Translations under genes and position numbers: made by a program | In this document: piece by piece, positions 49,162 through 58,529 of the stretch | Layout: every line of letters starts with the position of its first letter | Position numbering within the stretch: the stretch's first letter is position 1 | From: PALSA-693 sp963780345 | Lineage (GTDB): Bacteria > Actinomycetota > Acidimicrobiia > Acidimicrobiales > Palsa-688 | Assembly: GCA_963780345.1 (NCBI GenBank) | Contig: CAWABU010000006.1 | Location: forward strand, 248,001 to 312,000 | Direction of reading: 5' to 3' | Length of the DNA stretch: 64,000 nt | The notes under the pieces: model-generated | Told to the model about the DNA's origin: nothing | Databases searched by the model: none | Seen by the model: the letters and a program-made list of their open reading frames with translations, nothing else

Positions 49162-50320
49162 GTGACGGACTCATCGCGCCCATCGGCCGGTCCCCCCGCC
49201 CGGCCGACCACCCCGGCCGACTCGCGGGCGGGCGCTCAGGCCGATGCGGACGGGTCCGGGCCGGCGCTGCGGCTCTCGCCGCTTGATGCCGCCCATCGGG
49301 CCCTGGACGCCAAAATGGTCCCCTTCGGGGGCTGGGAGATGCCGCTGTCCTACCCGGGGGGCACGCTCGCCGAGCACATGGCGTGCCGGCAGGGCGCGGT
49401 GGCCTTCGACGTGAGCCATCTCGGCACCGTCCGGGTCATCGGAGCCGACGCCCACGACCGGCTGCAGGCCACGCTCACCAACGACCTGGGCAAGATCGGC
49501 CCGGGTCGGGCCCAGTACACCCACCTGCTGGACGACGCAGATGGGTCGGTGCTCGACGACATCATCGTGTGGTGGATCGACGTCGAAACCTTCGATGTCA
49601 TGCCGAACGCGTCCAACACCGCCCGGGTTCGCACCGCGCTCGGCGGCACCGACGTCACGGCCGAGCGGGCCGTGATCGCCATCCAGGGGCCGACGGCGAG
49701 AGACCGGCTCACCGTGGTCGCTCCCGAAGCGGCCGCGGTCGGCCGGTTTCGGGTGACCCCGTTCTCGTGGGGCGGTGTCCCGTGCGTTGCCGCGGGCACC
49801 GGATACACCGGCGAAGACGGGGTGGAATGCTCCGTCCCGGCCGACGTGGCGCCCTCTTTCTGGGAAGCGGTGCTGGCCACCGGCGTGTACCCCGCCGGGC
49901 TGGGAGCGCGGGACACCCTGCGCCTTGAAGCCGCCCTGCCGTTGCACGGCCATGAACTCGGTCCTGGTATCACGCCCCTGCAGGCCGGCCTCGGTTGGGT
50001 CGTGTCCTGGTCGAAAGAGGGAGGGTTCCGCGGGCGGGCCGCGCTGGAGCGCGAGAAGGCCGCCGGCGTCACCCGCCTTCTCGGCGGGCTGGCCACCGAA
50101 GGGCGCCAGCCGCCCCGAAGTGGAGCAGCGGTCCTGGCCGAGGGGGCGACCATCGGCGAGGTGACCAGCGGCAACTTCTCGCCGGTGCTCGGTCACGGCA
50201 TCGCGCTCGGCGTTCCTCCCCCCCGGCGTGTCGCCGGGTACCGCCGTAGAGATCGACTTGAGGGGTCGAAGAGTGCCGGCCCGGGTCGTGCCCCTCCCGT
50301 TTGTCAAAAAGAAGGGGTGA
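49162..50320 (+). pseudogene. gcvT: Glycine cleavage T protein, frameshift near 3' end
   Basis: Aminomethyltransferase of the glycine cleavage system. Codons to about 350 are normal (LSPLDAAHRALDAKMVPFGGWEMPL, GYTGEDGVE, GHELGPGITPLQAGLGWVVSW, EVTSGNFSPVLGHGIAL). After GHGIALG the frame must change: from about 50209-50225 onward, frame 2 reads PPGVSPGTAVEIDLRGRRVPARVVPLPF and ends TGA 50318-50320. One extra C in the C7 run at 50218-50224 would repair it. Only ~30 residues are affected and no other decay is seen, so assembly error is likely. The stop then overlaps the gcvPA start (GTGA), the normal operon arrangement. Confidence 0.85.
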
Positions 50321-51672
50321 CCGTGGGTCATTTCGTTCCCCATACCGACGAGGAGCTGTCGGGGATGCTCGCCGACATCGGGCTTCGCTCGCTCGGCGAG
50401 CTGTTCGAGGTGGTGCCCGAGGCGCTACGGCTGGCGGGAGGCCTGGACATGGCGCCCGGGCTGTCCGAGCCGGACGTTCTCAGCGAAATGGGCCGGCTGG
50501 CCCGGCAGAATCGGAGCGGAGCCGATCTGCTCTGCTTTGCCGGCGCCGGCGCCTACGACCACGAGATCCCGTCCGCAACCTCCAGGTTGACGTTTCGGTC
50601 CGAGTTCGTAACGGCCTACACGCCCTACCAGCCCGAGGTCGCCCAGGGGGTCCTGCAGGCCCTCTTCGAGTATCAGACCTTGATCGCCCGCCTCTCCGGC
50701 CTGCCCATCGCCAACGCCTCTCTCTACGACGGTGCCAGCGCCGCGGTGGAGGCCGTCAACCTGGCCACCGCGGCGGTGAAACGGCAGGTGGTGTGGGTGA
50801 GTGGCGGGATCCATCCTCACTGGCGAGAGGTGCTGGCCACCTTTTCCCGCGGCACGGGGCACCAGCTGGTGGACGTCCCGCTCCGCGATGGCGTGACCGA
50901 CTGGGCCGCGGCGCCACCCGGCGACCCACCTGCGGCCCTGCTGGTGGCCTCGCCGAACTACCTCGGCGCCATCGAGGACATCCGGGGAGCCCGGACCGCC
51001 GCCGACGAGCGCGGGGCGTTGCTGGTGGTCGGCTTCGATCCGGTCTCGGCCGGGCTGCTGCGAGCGCCGGGCGAGGACGGAGCGGATGTGGTCGTGGGGG
51101 AGGGACAGCCGTTCGGCACGCCGCTCTCATTCGGCGGCCCCTATCTCGGGCTGTTCACGTGCCGGTTGGAGCAGGTCCGCCGGTTGCCCGGACGGCTGGT
51201 CGGACGGACGGTGGACACCGAAGGACGGCCGGCCTACGTCACCACCTTGCGGGCCCGAGAGCAGGACATTCGCCGCGAGAAGGCGTCCTCGAATGTCTGC
51301 ACCAACCAGACGCTTATCGCCGTGGCGGCCATGATCCAGCTGTCATGGCTCGGCACCAGTGGGCTGCGGGAGTTGGCCCTGCGCTGCGCCCGAGGCACGA
51401 GATACGCCCGGGAGGCGGCGCTGGCCATACCGGGAGTTTCGCTGCTGGCTCCCGCACCGACGTTGCGGGAGTTCGCGCTCCGGCTGCCGGTTGCGGCCGA
51501 GACCGTCGTCGCCCGCATGGCCGAGGAGGGATTTCTGGCCGGGGTCCCGGTCGGCGTCGAGGCGGGCGTGGTCCGCGACGGCGGCGACGGGCTGCTGGTG
51601 GCGGTGACGGAGCGGCGTACCCGGGACGAGATCGACGCCTTCGTGTCGGCCCTGGAAAAGGTGGTGCGGTGA
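50317..51672 (+). CDS. gcvPA: Glycine dehydrogenase (decarboxylating) subunit 1
   Basis: 451 aa N-terminal half of the P protein. FVPHTDEELSGMLADIGLRSLGELFE opens the protein; YTPYQPEVAQGVLQALFEYQTLIARLSGLPIANASLYDGASA and GEGQPFGTPLSFGGPYLG, REKASSNVCTNQ are family landmarks. GTG 50317 is used although the frame is open through gcvT; this fusion is an artefact of the gcvT frameshift. The stop overlaps gcvPB by 1 nt. Confidence 0.93.
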   Translation: MTVGHFVPHTDEELSGMLADIGLRSLGELFEVVPEALRLAGGLDMAPGLSEPDVLSEMGRLARQNRSGADLLCFAGAGAYDHEIPSATSRLTFRSEFVTAYTPYQPEVAQGVLQALFEYQTLIARLSGLPIANASLYDGASAAVEAVNLATAAVKRQVVWVSGGIHPHWREVLATFSRGTGHQLVDVPLRDGVTDWAAAPPGDPPAALLVASPNYLGAIEDIRGARTAADERGALLVVGFDPVSAGLLRAPGEDGADVVVGEGQPFGTPLSFGGPYLGLFTCRLEQVRRLPGRLVGRTVDTEGRPAYVTTLRAREQDIRREKASSNVCTNQTLIAVAAMIQLSWLGTSGLRELALRCARGTRYAREAALAIPGVSLLAPAPTLREFALRLPVAAETVVARMAEEGFLAGVPVGVEAGVVRDGGDGLLVAVTERRTRDEIDAFVSALEKVVR

Positions 51673-53276
51673 TGGCGGTCACTCCGAGCGACGTCACCCC
51701 CGCGGTCGGGACCAGCCGCCCCGGGGCCGGCCCGGCGCCGGGAGGGCGGGCGAGCAGCGCTCCCATCATGGGCCGAGAGGCCGAGCCGACCATCTTCGAG
51801 CTCTCCAGCCCCGGCCGGCGGGCCTGGTCGTTTCGCACCACCGGCGTCCCCGAGTGGGGCGCCGAGGAACTGGTGCCCGAGGGCTCCCTGCGGGCGGAGG
51901 CGATCCCGCTCACCGAGGTGTCCGAGCGGGACCTGGTGGCGCACGTGACCAGGCTGTCGCACCGTCAGTACTCGGTAGACCTGGGCGCCTACCCGCTCGG
52001 CTCGTGCACCATGAAGTACAACCCGAAACTTTGCGACGATGCGGCCTCGCTGCCCGGTCTGGCCGCGGCGCATCCCGCCGCCCCCGTTCAGTGCACGCAG
52101 GGGTGGCTCGAGTTGCTCTGGTCGCTGGCTGACACGCTGTGCCGGATCACGGGCATGGCCGGGGCCACCCTGCAACCGCCGGCCGGTGCGGCGGGGGAGT
52201 TGACCGGGCTACTGCTGATGCGCGCCTACCACGAGTCCAAGGGCGAGACGCGCCGGAAGGTGATCATCCCGGACTCGGCCCACGGCACCAACCCGGCGTC
52301 GGTGACCCTGGGTGGCTACCAGACCGTCACGGTGCCCTCCGATCCCCGTGGCCTGGTCGACCTCAACGCCTTGCGCGCCCGGCTCGACCGTGATGTGGCC
52401 GGCATCATGCTGACCAACCCCAACACCTTGGGCCTCTTCGAGGAGGACATCGCCGAGATCGCCGCCGCCGTCCACGAGGTCGGTGGCCTCCTGTACTACG
52501 ACGGTGCCAACCTCAACGCCATCCTCGGTGTGACCCGACCGGGGGACATGGGCTTCGACATCGTGCACATGAACCTCCACAAGACGTTTGCAGTTCCACA
52601 CGGAGGTGGGGGGCCGGGAGCCGGCCCGGTCGCGGTGTCCCCCCGTCTCGTGGACTTCCTTCCCGGCCCGCTGCCGGTGCGGCAGCCTGACGGGACCTTC
52701 GCCTGGTCGACGCCCCCCCGGAGCATCGGCCGGGTGCACACCTGGCACGGCAACGCCCTGGCGCTGGCCCGGGCCTGGGCGTACATCCTCGCCAACGGTG
52801 GTGACGGGCTGCGGCGGGTGGCTGAGGGCGCCGTGCTCAATGCCAACTGGTTGCGGCATCAGCTGCGCGGGGTCTACGACCTGCCCTACGACCGGCCGAA
52901 CATGCACGAGTTCGTGGCCTCGACCACGAACCTCAAGAAGGCCAAGGGCACGCGCGCCCTCGATGTCGGCAAACGTCTGCTCGAAGAAGGATTTCACGCG
53001 CCAACGGTGTACTTCCCGCTGATCGTCGATGAGGCCCTCATGATCGAGCCGACCGAGACGGAAAGCCCTCAGACGGTCGCGGCCCTGGCCGAGGCGCTGG
53101 TCCGGATTGCCGCAGACCCCGCGGGGGTGCCCGGTCAGGCACCCCGCACGACCCCTGTAGGCCGGGTCGACGAAGCCCGGGCGGCCCGCACGTTGCTTCC
53201 TACCTGGGATGCGGTCCTCGCCGGTGGCGTGGCCTCCGATGTCACCCCTGCGACCCCGAACCCGGGCACCCGGTGA
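51672..53276 (+). CDS. gcvPB: Glycine dehydrogenase (decarboxylating) subunit 2
   Basis: 534 aa C-terminal half of the P protein, carrying the PLP lysine in HMNLHKTFAVPHGGGGPGAGPV. Other landmarks: YPLGSCTMKYNPK, LQPPAGAAGELTGLLLMRAYH, DSAHGTNPASV, TNPNTLGLFEEDI. ATG 51672 is preceded in frame by a ~45-residue Pro/Gly/Ala leader. Last gene of the gcv operon; together with GcvH, GcvT and a lipoamide dehydrogenase it converts glycine to CO2, ammonia and methylene-THF. Confidence 0.95.
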   Translation: MAVTPSDVTPAVGTSRPGAGPAPGGRASSAPIMGREAEPTIFELSSPGRRAWSFRTTGVPEWGAEELVPEGSLRAEAIPLTEVSERDLVAHVTRLSHRQYSVDLGAYPLGSCTMKYNPKLCDDAASLPGLAAAHPAAPVQCTQGWLELLWSLADTLCRITGMAGATLQPPAGAAGELTGLLLMRAYHESKGETRRKVIIPDSAHGTNPASVTLGGYQTVTVPSDPRGLVDLNALRARLDRDVAGIMLTNPNTLGLFEEDIAEIAAAVHEVGGLLYYDGANLNAILGVTRPGDMGFDIVHMNLHKTFAVPHGGGGPGAGPVAVSPRLVDFLPGPLPVRQPDGTFAWSTPPRSIGRVHTWHGNALALARAWAYILANGGDGLRRVAEGAVLNANWLRHQLRGVYDLPYDRPNMHEFVASTTNLKKAKGTRALDVGKRLLEEGFHAPTVYFPLIVDEALMIEPTETESPQTVAALAEALVRIAADPAGVPGQAPRTTPVGRVDEARAARTLLPTWDAVLAGGVASDVTPATPNPGTR

Positions 53277-53359
53277 CGGGCCTGGTCGCCCGAGTAAGGG
53301 AGTGATCAGCGCAACGGGGTGAGCAGCGGGTCTCCGGCGTGGGGTGGGCCGGTCGCCCG

Positions 53360-53764
53360 CTAGTCGCCGCTCTCCCGGCTGTCCGGCTCGTTGGGCGGCC
53401 GCCGCTCGTTGGGTGGCCGGCGCGCTCCAGTCGACCAGAAGGGGCTGAGCCGGGCCATGGCCGACAGGGTGGCGCCGAGGTCCTCGAGAGGACCCGCCGT
53501 CCGTTCGCCCCCAGGGATCGATCCCAGCTGCTCCCGCACGGCGCGGGCCGCCTCGTCAACTCTTTGGCGAAGGTCCCCGGCGCCGGTCTGCGCCGCGTTG
53601 AGCTGCTCGAGGCCGGCGGTGGCGTCGAGCAGTCGCTGGGTGACCCGCCGGAAGTTCTCGGCGCCCTCCCGCAACTCGGACAGCGTTCCCGGCAGCCCAA
53701 CCACCTCGGCGGTCAGGTGGCGTCCCCAGGTCTCGACGGCCCGAAAGGGCAGGGGGACACGCAT
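53360..53764 (-). CDS. Hypothetical coiled-coil protein
   Basis: 134 aa, no recognised family. Residues about 18-70 are predicted helical coiled coil (LPGTLSELREGAENFRRVTQRLLDAT; LRQRVDEAARAVREQL); the C-terminus is a basic-acidic RRPPNE repeat. ATG 53764 gives MRVPLPFRAVETWGRHL. Convergent with gcvPB. Confidence 0.6.
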   Translation of the reverse strand: MRVPLPFRAVETWGRHLTAEVVGLPGTLSELREGAENFRRVTQRLLDATAGLEQLNAAQTGAGDLRQRVDEAARAVREQLGSIPGGERTAGPLEDLGATLSAMARLSPFWSTGARRPPNERRPPNEPDSRESGD

Positions 53765-53889
53765 AGCTGAACGGTACCCCAGGGCCATGCCTTGTCAGGG
53801 TCCGGGTGGACAAATCCTCGCCGGCTTCGGCCCCGGGCTGGGCCGCGCACCGGCCGGCCGATGCGGAGAACGGACCCGGGTCCGGACCT

Positions 53890-55065
53890 CTAGGCGAACT
53901 GCAGATCGTAGGGCTTGCCGCCGGTCATACCCGGGGGCGAGATCGATGTCCCGTTGACGGTTACGGCGATAACCCGGGGGTTACCGAGCCGCACCCAGAT
54001 CGGACCGTTGACGTCCCGGGTCTGGCCGGCCAGGAGGTCCCCGGTGAACAGCACCGGTCCGTAGGGGCCGGTCTGGCGGATCTGGACCCAGCAGGCGCCG
54101 TCGCCGGCCCGGAAGGTGATGGTGGCGGAGGCGTCGACCCGATAGGTGGATGACCCCACCGAGCTGGCGACGAGGATGGCGGTCACGGGAGCCGTGGTCG
54201 GGCTGGTCCGGGCCGAGGCGACGGGTGGCGTGGCCTGCCGAGGCGCGGTCGTGTGAGAGCTGAGGGCCGGACGGCGTCCGTGCGATCCGGGTCCTCCGGC
54301 CAGGGTGAAGCCCACGACTCCGGCGACGATGAGAACGGCGGCCGCCACCGCGACCGCAACCCAGCGGCGCGGCCTCGGCCTGGGACTCCTGAACGTCGGT
54401 CCCTGGCGGCGGGACCGGGAAGCCGAGCGGGGCCGGGACCGAGGCTCCCGGTCCGATCGGCTGGAGGCAACATCGGCCCAGTTGGAGGAAACCTCCATCC
54501 CGCGGGTGTCGTCGATGGCGTCGAAGTGCAGCATCGCCGGCGGGGCGACCCCGGATGACGGGGTGGTCCCCCTGTCTCCCGTGTGCTTGTCTCCGGTGCG
54601 CTTGTCTCCCGTGTGGCCCGCCGGCTCGACGGGCCTGGCGGCCCGGTCCAACCCATCGATCTGCCCGGGGATCCCGGAGTACGGACCGGGTCGGCCCGAG
54701 GTGCCGTCCCGCTCGATCTGGCCGGCCCGGAGGGGTCGTACCGGGCGGTCGGGAAGGGGGGCGGGAGCCGGCCGGGCGGCGGCATCGCCGGCGGTCACAA
54801 TCCTGGTGTTGGGGCCCGGAGTCGCGACCTCAGTCGGAGGCTGCCGCGGCTGAGTTCGTCGCGGTCTCGACCGCACCGACGGGGGTCTCGGTGTCATTGG
54901 CGGGGTGGCATCGGCGCCCACCACCCGGACGTAAGGACTGTCGGGGTTGACGGGCGTGGCGGGCGACGTTCCGGCTTGCTGGGCGGCCAGTTTGCCCATT
55001 GTTTCCAGGGCGCGGCGATAGGCCGCAACCGTTCGCAAGGATGTCTGCTGGCGGCCGAACGCCAC
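53890..55065 (-). CDS. Membrane protein with C-terminal DUF4115 (RodZ-like) domain
   Basis: 391 aa from the GTG at 55065, which has GGAGG at proper spacing. A long Pro/Arg/Thr-rich cytoplasmic part (with three TGDK-like repeats near the middle) leads to one membrane helix (WVAVAVAAAVLIVAGVVGF) at about residue 250, then a Thr/Pro linker and an extracytoplasmic domain of about 85 residues (YRVDASATITFRAGDGACWVQIRQT, GPIWVRLGNPRVIAVTVNGT). DUF4115 is the periplasmic domain of RodZ, a morphogenesis factor, but the RodZ HTH is not evident. Confidence 0.78.
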   Translation of the reverse strand: MAFGRQQTSLRTVAAYRRALETMGKLAAQQAGTSPATPVNPDSPYVRVVGADATPPMTPRPPSVRSRPRRTQPRQPPTEVATPGPNTRIVTAGDAAARPAPAPLPDRPVRPLRAGQIERDGTSGRPGPYSGIPGQIDGLDRAARPVEPAGHTGDKRTGDKHTGDRGTTPSSGVAPPAMLHFDAIDDTRGMEVSSNWADVASSRSDREPRSRPRSASRSRRQGPTFRSPRPRPRRWVAVAVAAAVLIVAGVVGFTLAGGPGSHGRRPALSSHTTAPRQATPPVASARTSPTTAPVTAILVASSVGSSTYRVDASATITFRAGDGACWVQIRQTGPYGPVLFTGDLLAGQTRDVNGPIWVRLGNPRVIAVTVNGTSISPPGMTGGKPYDLQFA

Positions 55066-55232
55066 AGCCACACCTCCGGGTGAGCATCGCCAGGCGCGGC
55101 GGAGCACAACCGTGCTCTTACTCTTACCATCGGACTGTACCCACCGGCGGCGCCCTCGCAAGGGCGGGCTCGTCTATTTGACCAAAACTTGTCGTACCCG
55201 TTAAGCCGGGTGGAACCGCGTCCGAACTTCGG

Positions 55233-56243
55233 TCATTTGCTGTCGCCATGCGCGGCTCGCAGGGCGGCCTGGTTGGGATGGGCCTGGATGACGTGCCGGA
55301 GGCCCTGCCCGGTAGCGGAGAGATAGCGGCGAGTGGTCTCCAGGCTGGCGTGGCCGAGCAACTCCTGCAGCTCGACCACGTCGGCGCCGGCTTCCAGAGC
55401 CGCGGTCGCGAAGGTGTGGCGCAAGGCGTGAACAAGCGCTCCCGCCGGAACCTGTGTCCGGATCCCGGCCCGCACGTACAAACGATCAATGAGGTACCGC
55501 ACCTGATCGACGCTCAAACGTCGACCGCGTACATCCACAAAGAGCGGCGTCGACGGGTGGTCGAGGTCGTGTTCGGGGAATCGCTCAATGCGCTGGCCCT
55601 GGTATTCCGAGAGCACCCCATCGAGCAGGGTATCGATGGGAATGGGCCTGGCCTTCCCGCCTTTGCCGCGCACCTCGAGGCGCCGAGCGCCCGGCTCGCC
55701 GGACAGCGAACCGATGTCAAGGCTGACCGCTTCTGCCTCGCGGATCCCGGTTACGCAGAACGTCGCCACCAGCGCCAGATCCCGGGCGGGCCAGGGCTGC
55801 CGGGACCGGGCGTCGGGCTCGGTGGCGGCCCGGAGCAGGCGGCCGATGGCATCGCGTGCCCGAATGGCGCGGGGGAGGACCACGGGAGTCTTGGGTTTGG
55901 GGATGGCCGCCATCGGGTTGCCGTCCCGCACGCCCTCCGCGACCAGGAAGTCGAACAGGCTGGACCAGGCCGAATGCGCCCGCCGCACCGACGCCGCGGC
56001 GTGGTCGGAAGCCCAGGAGGCGAAAGCGGCGCGGAGAGCCGGACGTTCCAGGTCGGCCAAGCCCACGTCACCCAGTTCGCCGAGATCCTCGAGGATCGCC
56101 AGCCGGGCGCCGATGCCCTCGACGTCGCGTCGGTAGGCGAGGAGGGTGGCGGGCGACGGCTTGGCCGCGCCCAGGTTGACCATCCACGCTTCGAGGGCGT
56201 CGACGAGCGACGAGGCGGCGTTGAGCTTGCGCCGCGGCACCAC
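55233..56243 (-). CDS. xerC: Tyrosine recombinase, XerC/XerD-like
   Basis: About 336 aa. Residues about 15-110 are the SAM-like core-binding domain (LEAWMVNLGAAKPSPATLLAYRRDVEG). Catalytic residues: Arg in TGIREAEAVSLD, Lys in VRGKGGKARPIP, HXXR in HALRHTFATAAL, His in LLGHASLETTRRY and the Tyr of that segment. Length and insertion-free fold fit Xer resolvases rather than phage integrases, and no phage genes flank it. The start at 56243 (GTG) is estimated; the frame remains open upstream through a Pro-rich repeat that belongs to the next gene region. A dif-like palindrome lies at 59744-59773. Confidence 0.85.
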   Translation of the reverse strand: MVPRRKLNAASSLVDALEAWMVNLGAAKPSPATLLAYRRDVEGIGARLAILEDLGELGDVGLADLERPALRAAFASWASDHAAASVRRAHSAWSSLFDFLVAEGVRDGNPMAAIPKPKTPVVLPRAIRARDAIGRLLRAATEPDARSRQPWPARDLALVATFCVTGIREAEAVSLDIGSLSGEPGARRLEVRGKGGKARPIPIDTLLDGVLSEYQGQRIERFPEHDLDHPSTPLFVDVRGRRLSVDQVRYLIDRLYVRAGIRTQVPAGALVHALRHTFATAALEAGADVVELQELLGHASLETTRRYLSATGQGLRHVIQAHPNQAALRAAHGDSK

Positions 56244-56409
56244 GCGGGCGGTGGGAGAAGCGGATGACCGGGGCACGTCGGCCGCGAGGCTAGCGACGGC
56301 ACCAGGCGGCGCCGCGCACCCTGCCAGCCCAGAGGCGGGTTGCCATGGTGGGGCGCCCGAGCAGGCGACGGCGACCCGGCCGCTACGAGCCGGCCGGGTG
56401 CTGGCGGTC

Positions 56410-57288
56410 TTACTGGCTGGCCCGCGAGTCGCTGTCCGGTGGGACGGCCGGGGCGGGTCGGGCGGCGGGGGCGGGTCGGGCGGCGGGGGCGGGTCGGGCG
56501 GCGGGGGCGGGTGGGGCGGCCGCAACGGGTCGGGCGGCCGCGACTGGTTGAGCCGGTCCTGCCGACGTGATTCGGTAGGCGCAGTGACGGCCGCCGGCAA
56601 GGGTATGGGAGACCCGCTCGACGGTCGCGTCGGGCAGCACGGCCCGCAGGAAGGCCAGCTCGCTAGAGCAGGCCTCCCGGTGGTGACGGGCCACGTCCAG
56701 AATGGCGCAGTTGCGCTCGGTCACCAGCCAGGAGCCGTCCGGGTTGGGGGCACAGTCGGCCAGGTAGCCGTCCTCGTCGAGGATCCGGGCCAGCTCGGCG
56801 ACCTGATCCTCGAGCGAGCCGGCGGCGGCCAGGCGGGGCTCGGCTCGCTCCTGGCGCTGTTCGGCCCGCTGTTCGAATGCCGACGTTACGAGCGCCGGCG
56901 CGGCATCCTCGATGAACCCGAGCAGCTGGTTGGTGAGCTGGCCGTAGCGCTTCGGGAACAACGCCTCCGCAGCGGGGGTGAGGCAGTACCACCTTCGGGG
57001 CCGGCCCGGGCCGCGGCGATCGTCGCGGTGGGCCACCAGGCCGGCGTCGCCGAGCGGTGCGAGCAACTGCCGGACCGCACCTACCGTGATGCTGAGCTCG
57101 GCGGCCAACTGGTCGGCTGTCGCCTCGCCCGCGGTCTTGAGGCGGCCAAGCACCGCCCGGCGCCCAGCAGGCATCGCGGCCAGCGCCACCTGCTGCCCGG
57201 CCGCTTCCGATGGAGCCAGCTCGACCGGCTCGGATGGCCGACCCGGAGGCGGCCCATCCTGACTTTCCTCGCTCACGCTGCTCCTCAT
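56410..57288 (-). CDS. HTH regulator with cysteine-rich sensor region, SufR-like
   Basis: 292 aa. The winged helix (residues about 38-95) reads VLGRLKTAGEATADQLAAELSITVGAVRQLLAPLGDAGLVAH. The C-terminal part has four cysteines (ADCAPN, RNCAIL, EACSSE, RHCAYR) spaced as in Fe-S-binding SufR-type repressors, so it may sense iron-sulfur status; this is inference. No suf genes are nearby. Residues about 250-285 are an APAARP tandem repeat. The start overlaps the QueA-like stop by 4 nt, giving an SDR-queA-HTH operon. Confidence 0.8.
   Translation of the reverse strand: MRSSVSEESQDGPPPGRPSEPVELAPSEAAGQQVALAAMPAGRRAVLGRLKTAGEATADQLAAELSITVGAVRQLLAPLGDAGLVAHRDDRRGPGRPRRWYCLTPAAEALFPKRYGQLTNQLLGFIEDAAPALVTSAFEQRAEQRQERAEPRLAAAGSLEDQVAELARILDEDGYLADCAPNPDGSWLVTERNCAILDVARHHREACSSELAFLRAVLPDATVERVSHTLAGGRHCAYRITSAGPAQPVAAARPVAAAPPAPAARPAPAARPAPAARPAPAVPPDSDSRASQ
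56451..56514. repeat. 18-nt tandem repeat inside HTH gene
   Basis: Three 18-nt units (GGGCGGGTCGGGCGGCGG) plus a partial fourth, encoding the APAARP repeat on the minus strand. In-frame expansion at the 3' end of the gene. Confidence 0.85.
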
Positions 57289-58529
57289 GGTAGGACCAGG
57301 TGGCTGTCGCCGAACTCATGCCAGAGATATCCCTTGGCCAGGGCCGCGGAGTAGGACGCGGCAACCAGGTCGGGGCCGGCGATCGCCTGCAGCATGGCCA
57401 GATGAGAGGCGCCCGGCTCATGCCAGCCGGTGATGAGTCCGTCAACGGAGCGGACGGGTTGGTCGCCCCGTACCACCAGCTCGGTCCAGCCCTCACCGGG
57501 GTGGACGAGGCCGCTGCTGTCGGCCGCAGTCTCTAGGGCCCGAACCGCCGTGGTCCCGACGGCAATGATCCGTCCGCCGGCGCCGCGGGCCGCGTTGACC
57601 TGGGCCGCGGTGGTCGGCGGAATCCGGTACCACTCGGGCGCCGGCGGCTCGTGCTGCTCGGGCGAGGAGACCCCGCAGTGCAACACGAAAGGGGCGATGG
57701 CGACACCTCGCGAGACCAGCCTGGTAATCACCTCGGCACTGAACGGCCGGGCCGCGCTCGGCATCTCCGCACTGCCGGGCACCTCGGCGAACACGGTCTG
57801 GTAACTGGAGATGGGCCAGGCCTGCGGGACGTACGAGTAGCGGATGGGCTGGCCGTAGCGGGCCAGGTAGGGGAGCACCGGGTCCGCCAGCTGGACGTCT
57901 GCCACCCACAGACGGACCCGGCCCGGTGGAGCTGCGGGGGAAGCGGGCAGGCACAGCTGGGCCCGGCCTCCGCCCGCCAGGTAGATCGTAGTTCCCGGCT
58001 CGGCGTCGAGCCACGGCGTGCTGGCAGGGGCAGGTCGCGACAGTGTGGTCTCGACGCGGCCGGTTCCGGACGGGCGGCCGGCGGAGGGGCCGCTGGAGGT
58101 GGAGGGGGTGGCGAAGGGGCTGCCGGGTCCGGAGGGGCCGGGTCCGGCCGGGCCGGGTTCGGCAGGCATACGATGCCGGAGCTCGACCATCCAGAGTCCG
58201 CCGGGCAGTCGGCCGGAGAGGTGGAGGGCGGCCGGCTGACGGTGTGCCGATCCGTCGACATGGGCGGGCAGCGTGGCCGACGTGTTGACGACCAGCACGT
58301 CGCCGGCTTCGAGCAGCGCCGGCAGATCGGTGAAGCGGGCGTGCGTCAGGGAGCCATCGCCACGCCGGGCGACGAGCAGACGAACGCCATCGCGAGCCAG
58401 GCCCCGGTGTTCGGGCGGGGCCGAGGCCTCGAGTTCGGGTGGGAGACCGAAGTCCATCGGCTCTAACGGCCCGACGAATCCGCTACTCGAGACAGGGGCG
58501 CGAGGTTCGAGCGCCATACGGGGGGTCAC
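57285..58529 (-). CDS. QueA-like S-adenosylmethionine:tRNA ribosyltransferase-isomerase
   Basis: 414 aa, QueA family, whose founding member transfers the ribose of SAM to 7-aminomethyl-7-deazaguanine in tRNA. Conserved parts: DFGLPPELEASAPPEHRGLARDGVRLL, GDVLVVNTSATLPA, LHCGVSSPEQ, APEWYRIP, GGRIIAVGTTAVRALETAA, GWHEPGASHLAMLQAIAG. It has an unusual ~35-residue Pro/Gly/Ser-rich insertion after HRMPAE. No other queuosine genes are visible, and this actinobacterial paralogue may have another substrate. Confidence 0.85.
   Translation of the reverse strand: MTPRMALEPRAPVSSSGFVGPLEPMDFGLPPELEASAPPEHRGLARDGVRLLVARRGDGSLTHARFTDLPALLEAGDVLVVNTSATLPAHVDGSAHRQPAALHLSGRLPGGLWMVELRHRMPAEPGPAGPGPSGPGSPFATPSTSSGPSAGRPSGTGRVETTLSRPAPASTPWLDAEPGTTIYLAGGGRAQLCLPASPAAPPGRVRLWVADVQLADPVLPYLARYGQPIRYSYVPQAWPISSYQTVFAEVPGSAEMPSAARPFSAEVITRLVSRGVAIAPFVLHCGVSSPEQHEPPAPEWYRIPPTTAAQVNAARGAGGRIIAVGTTAVRALETAADSSGLVHPGEGWTELVVRGDQPVRSVDGLITGWHEPGASHLAMLQAIAGPDLVAASYSAALAKGYLWHEFGDSHLVLP

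Noticed and set aside
50301..53276. 991-aa open frame ending in gcvPB
   Set aside because: The first ~457 codons are an out-of-frame shadow of gcvPA; gcvPB starts at 51672.
55233..56243. Phage integrase marking a prophage
   Set aside because: No phage genes nearby and the protein looks like Xer; the nearest tRNA is 14 kb away.
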